The notes under the pieces were generated by a model that was given only the letters and a program-made list of their open reading frames with translations, made no database searches and was not told the origin of the DNA. Below are positions 16,998-25,307 of a DNA stretch of 40,418 bases, one piece after another. A program made the position numbers and the translations under genes. Position 1 is the first letter of the stretch, and the number at the start of each line of letters is the position of its first letter. Source of the DNA: Bacteroidales bacterium (GTDB lineage: Bacteria; Planctomycetota; Planctomycetia; Gemmatales; Gemmataceae); assembly GCA_026931725.1 (NCBI GenBank), contig JAIXLE010000044.1, forward strand, positions 1 through 40,418, given 5' to 3'.

Positions 16998-17168
16998 TAT
17001 TAGACCCGCTGTACAATCGGTTATTGGGGCAACCAGGGCGTACTTGCCCCTCCCCAAAAGTGAATCAAGCACCCATTAGATTGTGTATCCCGGCAATATC
17101 TTCATCAACAGGGTGTGGCAGCGGAGGGGATTTCGATACCGCTCCGCTGCGATTCGCCACATTTTCAT
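16998..17168 (-). mobile_element. IS5-like remnant: terminus plus transposase C-terminus
   Basis: On the minus strand, codons 17168 to 17079 read MKMWRIAAERYRNPLRCHTL and on to a TAA at 17076-17078. The pattern RI..ERYRN...R..L...I.G is typical of the C-terminus of IS5-type transposases. About 75 bp further left, 16998-17024 carries a sequence closely similar, in the same direction, to 40359-40386 at the window end (shared core TAGAC-CGCTG-ACAA). Together this looks like the right end of a degraded IS whose other end is gone. Short matches make it tentative. Confidence 0.45.
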
Positions 17169-17340
17169 CTTCCCAATCCCATGCTCGACATCCCATGCTC
17201 GACCACAATCCGCCGACGCGACAATCGCCGATTCTCCGCCTTCTGCCGAGACATCCACACCGAACAGAAATCTGATTGCGACCGCTCCCAAGCGGTCACA
17301 ATTGGTACAGGAACAATCCGAGCGGAGCGCGGGCTTTCCC
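17169..17340. other. Non-coding stretch with a tandem 14-bp repeat
   Basis: The unit TCCCATGCTCGACA occurs twice in tandem (17177-17203, the second copy lacking its last base match). Otherwise nothing is recognised; it lies beyond the 3' end of the Cys-rich protein gene. Confidence 0.5.
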
Positions 17341-17778
17341 CTAGCGTAGGTTATAGGAGCCGTAGACGCAAATACCCGGCGTTCCGGCGTTCCCGGAACC
17401 CAGGGGGGTGACACACTGACCAAAACCGAACCCGGCCCAACGATTGCAACCATTCCGTAAGCCGCAACCGTGGAGGTGCAACCCCGTTTGGCCACAACTG
17501 GAGCAGGCACCACACGTCGTGCTGACCGCTCCGCTTATCGCTTGAGCCTGACAGGACGGACAATGGGACTTCACGACAGTTCCCCCGTTCCCGCCGAGGT
17601 TGCCACTCGTGGGAATGATCGGCTGAGCCGCCGCCGATGCGGTTGCCACTGTGGAGACAGAAGGCATGGCGGCGGGAATCACGGAAATCGGTGCCACGGG
17701 TGCATCCGCTGCCGAGCCGGTACTCACACCCAAGCCCAGAATCGCCACGATCGCCATGTGCCAGAGCATGGAACGCAT
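17341..17778 (-). CDS. Small secreted Cys-rich protein
   Basis: A 145-residue protein with a signal peptide (RSMLWHMAIVAILGLG, cleavage likely after GSAADA or nearby, ~residue 25). An Ala/Ser/Pro/Thr-rich spacer follows (~25-65). The C-terminal half is Gly- and Cys-rich: CPSC, CGACSSCG, HGCG, NGCN, FGQC and GIC, nine cysteines in about 70 residues. It should be exported, where the cysteines could form disulphides or bind metal. I do not recognise the family. Planctomycetes have many Cys-rich secreted and wall proteins, so a cell-envelope role is possible. AGGA lies about a dozen bases before the start. The 387-bp divergent region upstream separates it from the dehydrogenase gene. Confidence 0.7.
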   Translation of the reverse strand: MRSMLWHMAIVAILGLGVSTGSAADAPVAPISVIPAAMPSVSTVATASAAAQPIIPTSGNLGGNGGTVVKSHCPSCQAQAISGAVSTTCGACSSCGQTGLHLHGCGLRNGCNRWAGFGFGQCVTPLGSGNAGTPGICVYGSYNLR

Positions 17779-18165
17779 TGTTGAACTTCCTAAATTCAGT
17801 GAATAGAAGCTGCCGCCATCCGTGCGGTGTCCTGTTCATCGGTGAGGGTATTACCCGACAATCGGAGAAACGCGATCGGGAATACGATTTCCCAGCGAGT
17901 CACGGTCGAGAGGACGCGATTGGAGGGATGGCAAGCAATTCGCCGAGAGTGGGAATCAGGCGGATTGTGCGGATTGCGATGATCGTGACCCTGCGAATTC
18001 TTCCCGCACGATTGATCCGGGAATGGTCAAAATCATGGCCGAAAACCGGCGGAAGTCTTACGATGACCGCCACAGGTTACGCAGGCGTTCACGATGCGGG
18101 TGAACCGTGTTCGTTTCCGCCTGTCACGTTCCCATTGTCCTTCCTCGTATGTTGGAATCTTCAGT
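17779..18165. other. Divergent intergenic region
   Basis: A 387-bp gap between the Cys-rich protein gene (minus) and the dehydrogenase gene (plus). Both promoters should lie here, but I see no convincing hexamers, hairpin or riboswitch-like structure. Confidence 0.5.
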
Positions 18166-19074
18166 ATGGCAATCACTGTCGCGGCACCGGGTCAAACACG
18201 CATCGGCTGGATCGGTACCGGGGTCATGGGCCGTTGGATGGTCCAACACTGCATGAACAAGGGCTTCGCCGCCACGGTCTACAACCGCAGTGCGGACAAG
18301 ACCCAACCGCTCGTGGAAGCGGGTGCCCAACGTGCGACCAGTCCGCAAGAAGTGGCCGCCCAAAGCGATATTGTCTTCGCCATCGTCGGTTATCCCAAGG
18401 ATGTCCGCGAAGTCTTCTTGGGTGAGAATGGCGTGCTGGCGGGCGCGAAACCCGGCACCATCCTGGTCGATATGACCACCAGTGAACCGTCCCTGGCTGT
18501 CGAGATCGCGGCGGCAGCGAACGCTCAGGGATGCCATGCCCTTGATGCCCCTGTCAGTGGTGGGGATGTCGGCGCGAAGAATGCGGCCTTGTCCATCATG
18601 ATCGGCGGAGACAAGGACGTGGTCGCCGCGGTGCAGCCACTGTTTGACTGCATGGGCAAAACCATCGTACATCAAGGCCCAGCCGGTTCCGGTCAGCACA
18701 CGAAGATGGTCAACCAGATCCTGATTTCCTCGACGATGATCGCCTTGTGTGAAGGGCTGATTTACGCGCACAAGTCCGGGCTGGATGTTGAAACCGTGCT
18801 GAAAAGTGTCTCCGTTGGCGCGGCGGGTAGCAAATCGCTCGACATTTATGGAGCCCGCATCCTGGCCCGCAATTTCGAGCCGGGTTTCTATGTCGAACAC
18901 TTCATCAAAGATCTCGGTATCGCCTTGGCGGAAGCCGAGAAGATGAATCTGTGCCTCCCCGGTTTGGCACTGACGAAGCAACTGTACGAAGCTGTCCGTG
19001 CCCAGGGCTATGGCCGCAAGGGTACACAGGCACTGCTCCTGGCGTTGGAACACCTCAACAACATCGCACGGTAG
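18166..19074 (+). CDS. Beta-hydroxyacid dehydrogenase (3-hydroxyisobutyrate dehydrogenase-like)
   Basis: A 302-residue NAD(P)-dependent dehydrogenase. The Rossmann motif [14 protein letters not shown] opens the protein, followed by the substrate-binding signature [18 protein letters not shown] and the catalytic Lys in [11 protein letters not shown]. The C-terminal all-alpha domain ([19 protein letters not shown]) is complete. The family includes 3-hydroxyisobutyrate dehydrogenase, tartronate semialdehyde reductase (GarR) and GLYR-type reductases; motifs do not decide between them. The start at 18166 is chosen because the Rossmann fold begins 11 residues later and the longer frame adds unrelated sequence. 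It stands alone and is followed by a strong hairpin. Confidence 0.9.
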   Translation: MAITVAAPGQTRIGWIGTGVMGRWMVQHCMNKGFAATVYNRSADKTQPLVEAGAQRATSPQEVAAQSDIVFAIVGYPKDVREVFLGENGVLAGAKPGTILVDMTTSEPSLAVEIAAAANAQGCHALDAPVSGGDVGAKNAALSIMIGGDKDVVAAVQPLFDCMGKTIVHQGPAGSGQHTKMVNQILISSTMIALCEGLIYAHKSGLDVETVLKSVSVGAAGSKSLDIYGARILARNFEPGFYVEHFIKDLGIALAEAEKMNLCLPGLALTKQLYEAVRAQGYGRKGTQALLLALEHLNNIAR

Positions 19075-19084
19075 CTTTTGGGGT

Positions 19085-19112
19085 TCTCCCTCACGACAAT
19101 CGGTGAGGGAGA
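19085..19112 (+). terminator. Hairpin after the dehydrogenase gene
   Basis: A 10-bp perfect stem, TCTCCCTCAC (19085-19094) with GTGAGGGAGA (19103-19112), and an 8-nt loop, beginning 10 bp after the stop. No T-run follows. Probably the gene's terminator. Confidence 0.6.
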
Positions 19113-19190
19113 TCGCCCCCGCGATGCGCTTTTCCTGTCCAAATCCCAGGCGCTCGGCTCTATTCTCTTGGCCGTGGGAGGATCGTCACC

Positions 19191-19721
19191 GTGGCGGATT
19201 CCAATTCCGAAACCGGGTCGGTCGATTTATTCGTGCAGTTACTGGCACGCAATCAACAGCGGTTGTTTGTCTATGTGCGCACGCTCGTTCCCCGGCCAGA
19301 CGATGCTGAGGAAGTCCTGCAAAATACGAATCTTGTCCTTTGGCGCGAGTTCCACACCTTCACACCGGGGACCAACTTCGCGGCCTGGGCGTGCCGGGTG
19401 GCACTGCATCAGGTTCTCGCTTGGCGCAAGAAACGGCAACGGGATCGCTTGCAGTTTTCGGAAGAGTTCATGCTGGCGATCGCCCAAGAAGTCGAAGACC
19501 ATTCGGACGTGTTGGAAGATCGGAGCCACGCCCTGATGCAGTGCCTGGACAAACTCCCTCCGGCTCAGCGGGAAATCATTCGCCTACGCTACGCCGAGGG
19601 TGGCAGCATCGACACCGTTGCGGAACACGCGGGCCGCACGGTCGAGGCGACGTACCGGGCATTGAGCCGCATTCGCCAGACCCTCCATGAGTGCGTGAGC
19701 CGGGCTCTCGCGGCTCCATGA
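19191..19721 (+). CDS. ECF-type RNA polymerase sigma factor
   Basis: A 176-residue sigma factor of the ECF (sigma-70 group 4) type. Region 2 spans ~15-80 (RLFVYVRTLVPRPDDAEEVL, FAAWACRVALHQVLAWRKK); region 4 spans ~115-170 with the helix-turn-helix (LPPAQREIIRLRYAEGGS, then RTVEATYRALSRIRQTL). It resembles the planctomycete-expanded subgroup exemplified in Rhodopirellula. The GTG start at 19191 has GGGAGGA at 19177-19182. It is followed after 29 bp by a FecR-like membrane protein, the usual partner of this group, so that protein is a likely anti-sigma or signal transducer. The target promoters are unknown. Confidence 0.93.
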   Translation: MADSNSETGSVDLFVQLLARNQQRLFVYVRTLVPRPDDAEEVLQNTNLVLWREFHTFTPGTNFAAWACRVALHQVLAWRKKRQRDRLQFSEEFMLAIAQEVEDHSDVLEDRSHALMQCLDKLPPAQREIIRLRYAEGGSIDTVAEHAGRTVEATYRALSRIRQTLHECVSRALAAP

Positions 19722-19750
19722 TCGCGTTTCCCCCGCAGCGGAGACAACCG

Positions 19751-21160
19751 ATGGACGATGAATTGCGTGCCCTCTGCTCCGCGGCGGTCGAAGGGCGACT
19801 AACGGACGCGGAAACCCAACGGCTCGAAGTCCGGGTACGCTCGGCACCAGAGGCGTTGCGATTCTACACCGCATTCCTCCACATGCACGCCGTTCTCACC
19901 TGGAACGCGGGAGGTTCAGAAACCCATCCTTCCTCTCCTGAACCACAGCAACTGGGACCGCAGGTCCGTACTTGGCGACGGCGATTCCTCGTGGCTTGCA
20001 CCCTGGCGGCGTGTCTCTTGGTGGCAATCTTCCTTGTGCGATCCCGTGATACATCCCCCGTGGCCTTTGCCACGCTCACCGATGCCAAGGCCGATAAATG
20101 GGGTGGTGGGACACTCCCCACCGTCATCGGTTCCCGGCTGGGCACGGGTCGGCTCCACTTAGTCGAAGGGCTCGCCACGCTGAGTTTCGATAACGGTGCC
20201 CGTGTCCGTCTCGAAGGGCCAGCGGAACTGGAACTGGTTTCCGGTTCTCACTGTACCCTGCATGGTGGTCGATTGGTGGCCAAGGTGCCGCCCCCGGCCA
20301 TTGGCTTCGTGGTCGACACGCCAACCGCGAAACTGATTGATCTGGGCACGGAGTTCGGTGTCAACGTCCGGGATCACCAGACCGCCGATGTCCAAGTCTT
20401 CAACGGTCTGGTCGATGCCCAGCACCACGCTACCGGCAAAATCGAGCGGATGCCCACCGGCCAAGGGCTGACTTTTGAAACCAACGCGGTGCGACCGTTC
20501 GACCCGCTGATGGAAACCCCACCGGCGACTCAGGCTCCCCCGCCCCTCGGCGGCAACCGATCGGACATTCTCACACTGACAACCACGATGGGACAGGGGC
20601 AGGATGGCTACATTCAACCGCCGGTCGAAACCGATCATCGTTCCGACGTACTCATTCTGGTGAAAAGCACCCGTACCCAATCGAGCAACTACAACCGGAA
20701 GGGGTATCTCAAAATCGACCTGACACCGCTGCAAGGGCGGAAGATCCAGGAAGCCCGACTCACACTCACGGCCAGTCCGACCGGGATCGGCTTTGCCTCC
20801 GAGGTGCCGGATGCCACATTCACAGTCTATGGGCTGACCGAAGAATCTCTCGATCCGTGGGACATGCGAACAATGACCTGGGCGAATGCTCCTGCACACA
20901 GTCCGGTTCCGACAACCGTGAACCGTAAGCAGGCCAGCCCACTCGGGACATTCTCGATTCCACAGGCCGTGCAGTCTGGCGTGTATGTAATCGAAGGAAC
21001 GGCCCTGGTCGATTTTTTGAACCGAGACACCAATGGACTGGCCACCTTCATTATCGTCCGAGATACCTTGGGTAGCGGTCGGCAAGATTATGTTCACGGT
21101 TTCGCCAACCGCAACCATCCGACGCTGACTCCGCCGACGCTCAAGGTCACCGTGCGATGA
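19751..21160 (+). CDS. FecR-domain membrane protein with C-terminal CBM96/DNRLRE-like domain
   Basis: A 469-residue protein starting at 19751 (GGAG about 9 bases upstream). The N-terminal cytoplasmic segment (~1-70; DELRALCSAAVEGRLTDAET) is of the type found in planctomycete FecR anti-sigma partners. A single membrane span follows (~75-98; FLVACTLAACLLVAIFLV). The FecR domain covers ~110-240 (LATLSFDNGARVRLEGPAEL, TPTAKLIDLGTEFGV). The C-terminal ~200 residues resemble DNRLRE/CBM96 beta-sandwiches (NYNRKGYLKIDLTPLQG). The domain order suggests sensing outside and passing the signal to the adjacent ECF sigma factor. Its ligand is unknown; a carbohydrate is possible from the C-terminal fold. 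Confidence 0.87.
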   Translation: MDDELRALCSAAVEGRLTDAETQRLEVRVRSAPEALRFYTAFLHMHAVLTWNAGGSETHPSSPEPQQLGPQVRTWRRRFLVACTLAACLLVAIFLVRSRDTSPVAFATLTDAKADKWGGGTLPTVIGSRLGTGRLHLVEGLATLSFDNGARVRLEGPAELELVSGSHCTLHGGRLVAKVPPPAIGFVVDTPTAKLIDLGTEFGVNVRDHQTADVQVFNGLVDAQHHATGKIERMPTGQGLTFETNAVRPFDPLMETPPATQAPPPLGGNRSDILTLTTTMGQGQDGYIQPPVETDHRSDVLILVKSTRTQSSNYNRKGYLKIDLTPLQGRKIQEARLTLTASPTGIGFASEVPDATFTVYGLTEESLDPWDMRTMTWANAPAHSPVPTTVNRKQASPLGTFSIPQAVQSGVYVIEGTALVDFLNRDTNGLATFIIVRDTLGSGRQDYVHGFANRNHPTLTPPTLKVTVR

Positions 21161-21188
21161 TGGGGGTGTCTTCCTCCCCATCATCGCA
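21153..21188. terminator. Bidirectional hairpin between convergent genes
   Basis: A 13-bp perfect stem (TGCGATGATGGGG, 21153-21165, with its inverse at 21176-21188) and a 10-nt loop. The left arm includes the stop codon of the FecR gene. The convergent DUF1552 gene ends 18 bp further on, so it can serve both transcripts. No U-tract on either side. Confidence 0.65.
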
Positions 21189-21206
21189 TTCCTGTTCCCG
21201 AATGGG

Positions 21207-22553
21207 TTATCCGTCTAGCCCCGTGAGTTTGCCCGTGCTGTCGCCAAGGGTATTCACTGACAAACTCATGCGATCGAGCATCGCCAACCAGAGGTTGTTG
21301 AGCGGGGTCTCATTCGGGTAGCGGATGTGCTGACCCGTTTTGATCGTTCCGCAACCGTGGCCCGCCAAGAGAATCGGCAAGTCATCGTGGTTGTGACGGT
21401 TGCCGTCGCTGTTTCCACTGCCGTAGGCGATCATCACATGATCGAGCAATGTTCCCTCGCCTTCCTGCACGGACTTCAGCTTATGGAGGAAGTACGCCAA
21501 CTGGGTCGTGTGGAAGGTGTTGATGTCGCGGAGTTTCTCTTTCTTCTTTGGATCATTGCCGTGGTGCGAGAGGTTGTGGTGCCCATCCGAGACACCGACC
21601 CACGGATACGCCCGGTTGCTCCCCTCGTTGGCGAGAACGTGGGTGACAACCCGCGTGACATCGGCCTGGAAAGCCAGGACGATCAGGTCATACATGAGGC
21701 GGACATGATCCGGGTAGCTGGCCGGTTTGCCGGACGGCGTTTCGACCCCGCTTGGCAGTTGAATCGGCGGCATCTGCTCGGTGCGGCTGATACGGAGTTC
21801 AATATCCCGCACGGCAGTGAAGTATTCCTCGATTTTCCGTTTGTCATTCACGCCCAGGTTGCCGTTGAGGCTCCGAGAATCTTCGAGAACGAAGTCGAGG
21901 ACGCTTTTCCGACGGGCGGTGCGTTCCGCACGCTTTTGATCGGGTCCGTTGGAGAACAACCGTTCAAAAACGAGTTTGGGATTAACTTCCTTCGGCAACG
22001 GCTGCGTCGCGGATCGCCAAGACATCGTCGAGGAATAGACGCAGGAGTAACCCGAGTCGCAGTTGCCCGCCATCGCCCCGGCATCGCAGCCGATTTCGAG
22101 CGAGGGCAGCCGGGTTTGATCGACGAGCCGGGACGCGGCCACTTGGTCCACGGAGATTCCCGCGCGGATGTCGGTGCCATCGGTTTTGCGGGGCTGACAA
22201 CCTGTGAGGAACGCCCCCAGCGCGCGAGCATGGTCACCGCCACCGTCACCGTGGGCACGGGCTTTGTCCGCAGTCAGGCCGGTGAGAATGAGGATGTCTT
22301 CCCGCACCGCGGCCAGCGGATTGAGGATATGCGGTAAGCTCCCGGAAAGTGGCCCCTCGCTTGCGGGGGTCCAGTCGGCCATATTGATGCCGTTCGGGAC
22401 GTACAGGAACGCCATCCGGTTCGGGGCGGGGTTCTTCGTGGCGGCACCCGCAGCCCAGGCGTTGGCTGGCCCCATGGCTTCGAGCCAAGGCAAGGCCACG
22501 GACACACCCAGCCCTTTTAGGACCGTCCGCCGCGATAGTCGTTTTTGGGTCAT
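21207..22553 (-). CDS. DUF1552 protein, Tat-exported
   Basis: A 448-residue protein of the DUF1552 family, abundant in planctomycetes and encoded next to DUF1592/DUF1588 cytochromes. It starts with a twin-arginine signal (KRLSRRTVLKGLGVSVALPW), so it should be exported folded, perhaps with a cofactor. Recognisable segments are NRMAFLYVPNGINMADWTP, GGDHARALGAFLTG, and near the end MIAYGSGNSDGNRHNHDDLP with LLAGHGCG. The start overlaps the TGA of the DUF1592 gene by four bases (ATGA, 22550-22553), giving translational coupling; GAGGAAAGG lies upstream. The fold resembles the alkaline-phosphatase/sulfatase-like DUF1501 group; its reaction is not known. Confidence 0.92.
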   Translation of the reverse strand: MTQKRLSRRTVLKGLGVSVALPWLEAMGPANAWAAGAATKNPAPNRMAFLYVPNGINMADWTPASEGPLSGSLPHILNPLAAVREDILILTGLTADKARAHGDGGGDHARALGAFLTGCQPRKTDGTDIRAGISVDQVAASRLVDQTRLPSLEIGCDAGAMAGNCDSGYSCVYSSTMSWRSATQPLPKEVNPKLVFERLFSNGPDQKRAERTARRKSVLDFVLEDSRSLNGNLGVNDKRKIEEYFTAVRDIELRISRTEQMPPIQLPSGVETPSGKPASYPDHVRLMYDLIVLAFQADVTRVVTHVLANEGSNRAYPWVGVSDGHHNLSHHGNDPKKKEKLRDINTFHTTQLAYFLHKLKSVQEGEGTLLDHVMIAYGSGNSDGNRHNHDDLPILLAGHGCGTIKTGQHIRYPNETPLNNLWLAMLDRMSLSVNTLGDSTGKLTGLDG

Positions 22554-25006
22554 TGCTGATCCTTTCCTCTGCGGAGTCGGAAGGGGTCGCTGGTGACGAC
22601 ACCGATGACGAGGGATGAAAATTGGAAGTTATGGGCAGTGGTATGAGCCACGATGGAGTCGATGGCGCGCTTGTCGTAGTATTCTAACCCACGACCCAGG
22701 GCATACGTCAATAACTTCTCGGCCAAGCAGCGGGTAAAGAGATCCTTTTTCTCCAGCAGTATCTGTTTTAACTCCGCTGGGCCGGAGAAAGCGCCGCCAT
22801 CGGGTAGCACGCCGGAAGAATCGACCGGGAACGCTCCGTCTTTCTCACGGAACGCGCCGATAGCATCGAAGTTTTCCAGGCCGAAACCGAGCGCATCCAT
22901 CTTGGCGTGGCAGTTGGCACAAGCCGGGTTCTTGCGGTGTTCTTCCAACCGTTGCCGTACCGAACCGGAGGCGATGGCTTTGCCGTCTTCTTCCAGTTCG
23001 GGGACATCGGGCGGCGGCGGTGGTGGTGGGGTGCCGAGCAGTTGTTCGAGAACCCATTTCCCACGTTTGACCGGCGAGGTGCGTGTGGGGTTCGATGTCA
23101 CGGTCAGCACGCTGGCCTGGGTCAACACGCCCCCACGACCCACGGCACTGAGGTCGACCCGCACGAAGCCCATGCGAGGCTCGAACCGTTTCCCGCCGGG
23201 TTTCGCTTTCTTCGGGTCCGAGCCAACCGGATTGCCAGCCGTGTCCTTGATCCCGTACAGCGTGGCGAGTTGCGCGTTGATGTAGCTGTAATTCCCGCCG
23301 AGGATCTCCAAAATGCTCCGATCTTCTCGCACAATCTCCTGGAAGAAGAGTCGTGTTTCTTCCAGCATGGCCTGGCGGAGGCGATCATTATACTTCGGAA
23401 AGAGTTTGGGGTCGGCTTGGATCGTGTGCAATCGTTCCAATTGCAACCACTGGAACACGAACCGATCGACCAACGATTGGGAGCGTGGGTCGGCGAGCAT
23501 GCGGCGCACTTGGGCTTCGAGATTCGCCGTCAGTTTCCCATCGGCTGCCAATCGGAACAGCTCCTCATCCGGCATCGTCGACCAGAGAAAGTACGATAAT
23601 CGGCTGGCCAACTGATACTCACTGATGGGGTGTGGTCCAGCGGGGATCGGAGAGGGATCCACTTCGACGCGGAACAGGAACTTGGGCGAGCAGAGTACCC
23701 CGGTCATGGCAAGTTGTAGCCCGGCTTCCCAGGATTTCCCGCTGGATTGCGCTGACTGCACCAAGCGGATGAGGCGTTGGACTTCCTCCGCGGTGGCGGG
23801 TCGCCGATAGGCACGGCTGACGAACCGCGTCAAAATTTCACGGGTTTGCTCGGCCTGGGGCTTTTTCGGATCGCAGGCTAGCAACTTCCGTTGGCTGTGG
23901 GGCCGGGGGTCGAGTGGTCCTTCCAGCTTCAGCAGTTTGACATGTACGGACGGGGCCGGTTCGCCCGCGGGTGGCTGAACGATGGCCACGGCTGCCCGTG
24001 TAAAGTCCATCCCCGCAGGAACTTTCGCCTGGATCGTGTCCGGCTTTTTGGGATCGCGGGACTTGACCGCAGCGATTTTGAGGATGACGAACGGCCGCAG
24101 GCTTTTCAGGGCCGCTCCGGTCAGTTTTTCGACTTCCTGATCCGTGGCGATGCCGGGGGCGGTGCTGCTGCCCTTGGCGAGCAGGGCGATTTGCACCGGC
24201 TTTTTCCCCAGTGTCTCGGCGTACACTTGGACGCTCAAATTGTACTCATCGTCAGAAGGAACTTTGTAGGCGGTATGCACCGGCCCGGTTTTCACGGCAT
24301 CGCCGTTGGGGTCCACCGTCACGATGCGGGCGTTGTTCTTGAGCGGTGGATTGGGGCTGGAAGGTTCGAGATATTGCCCACTGAGATAGCGGTTTGTGGG
24401 TGGGGGCGGATTCGGCACGATGGCACGGGCCATCACCGCATCGGCGGCGGCGAGGTAGCGTTCCATCAGCACTGGCGGCAGGGTCAGCACATCTCCGATG
24501 TTGTCGAAGCCGTGGCCGATGTCGTCGGAAGGGAAATCTTCCGCGGCGTTGAAATCAACGAAGCAGAGATCCCGCACCGTGTTGCGGTATTCGACGCGGT
24601 TGAGTCGCCGCATCGTGACCCGGCCAGGGTCCACGGCACTGCTGCGATCCACTTTATCGAAAATACTCGTGAGGATGCTGATGAATTTTTCCTTGTCCGC
24701 GAGAGCCGGTTGCTTCCGGGACGGAGGTGGCATTTCCCCAGCTTGGATGACATCAATTACCCGTTGCCAAGTTTTGCGATTTTTCAGAACGTCCGCATCG
24801 GTTTTGATGCCCGTGAGCGTGAGGTCGGCTTTGGGGCGTTCCTGACCGTGGCACTTGTTGCAGTGCGCATTCAGGAAAGCGACTCCCTCGACCGCAAAGG
24901 TCGGCGGGGGAGCCGGTTCCGCGGCCACCGTATATAAGCGTACAGGCACATACCAGACAGCCGCAACAAGTGCGACCACAAGCGGAGTCCACCGCGTTAA
25001 TTTCAT
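22550..25006 (-). CDS. DUF1587/DUF1592/DUF1588/DUF1585 cytochrome-type protein
   Basis: An 818-residue exported protein. A signal peptide (~1-29) precedes a heme-c-like domain with CNKCH (Cys49, Cys52, His53). DUF1587 follows (~130-190; MRRLNRVEYRNTVRDL), then a carbohydrate-binding-like DUF1595 region (~240-400), DUF1592 (~430-560; YQLASRLSYFLWSTMPDEEL), DUF1588 (~580-690), which includes a second CxxCH (CANCH), and DUF1585 at the C-terminus (LAEKLLTYALGRGLEYYD). This set is a planctomycete hallmark; a periplasmic redox or polymer-degrading role is assumed but unproven. It is coupled by a 4-bp overlap to the DUF1552 gene. No strong ribosome binding site precedes ATG 25006. Confidence 0.93.
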   Translation of the reverse strand: MKLTRWTPLVVALVAAVWYVPVRLYTVAAEPAPPPTFAVEGVAFLNAHCNKCHGQERPKADLTLTGIKTDADVLKNRKTWQRVIDVIQAGEMPPPSRKQPALADKEKFISILTSIFDKVDRSSAVDPGRVTMRRLNRVEYRNTVRDLCFVDFNAAEDFPSDDIGHGFDNIGDVLTLPPVLMERYLAAADAVMARAIVPNPPPPTNRYLSGQYLEPSSPNPPLKNNARIVTVDPNGDAVKTGPVHTAYKVPSDDEYNLSVQVYAETLGKKPVQIALLAKGSSTAPGIATDQEVEKLTGAALKSLRPFVILKIAAVKSRDPKKPDTIQAKVPAGMDFTRAAVAIVQPPAGEPAPSVHVKLLKLEGPLDPRPHSQRKLLACDPKKPQAEQTREILTRFVSRAYRRPATAEEVQRLIRLVQSAQSSGKSWEAGLQLAMTGVLCSPKFLFRVEVDPSPIPAGPHPISEYQLASRLSYFLWSTMPDEELFRLAADGKLTANLEAQVRRMLADPRSQSLVDRFVFQWLQLERLHTIQADPKLFPKYNDRLRQAMLEETRLFFQEIVREDRSILEILGGNYSYINAQLATLYGIKDTAGNPVGSDPKKAKPGGKRFEPRMGFVRVDLSAVGRGGVLTQASVLTVTSNPTRTSPVKRGKWVLEQLLGTPPPPPPPDVPELEEDGKAIASGSVRQRLEEHRKNPACANCHAKMDALGFGLENFDAIGAFREKDGAFPVDSSGVLPDGGAFSGPAELKQILLEKKDLFTRCLAEKLLTYALGRGLEYYDKRAIDSIVAHTTAHNFQFSSLVIGVVTSDPFRLRRGKDQQ

Positions 25007-25307
25007 GATGTGAAGCCCATCCAGACGAACGGAACCGAAGCGGGAATGTAGCGATTTCTACCAGGCAGCATGTCCATTATATGCGGATTGTTTCCGATTG
25101 CATCAAAATTGCCCCAATGATAGGCCGCCCCAGAGGTCGTCTCGTACCCTTGCGGGTTTCGCGGAAGCGGATTTCTCGGGGTGGTCCGTTCGCCAGTGTA
25201 GGGGCAAATCATAGAATGGCGGTGGCCGTTCGGCAGACACCACACCGAAACGTGATATGAGTCGGCACTTGCACTCGCCAAGCTGGTGAATCATCGGGGC
25301 ACCCAGG
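25007..25307. other. Divergent intergenic region
   Basis: A 301-bp gap between the DUF1592 gene (minus) and the MFS gene (plus). It should contain two promoters. I see no clear hexamers, repeats or RNA structure. Confidence 0.5.

Noticed and set aside
17637..18425. 262-codon plus-strand frame across the divergent intergenic region
   Set aside because: It overlaps two better genes out of frame and its translation is low-complexity and Arg-rich.
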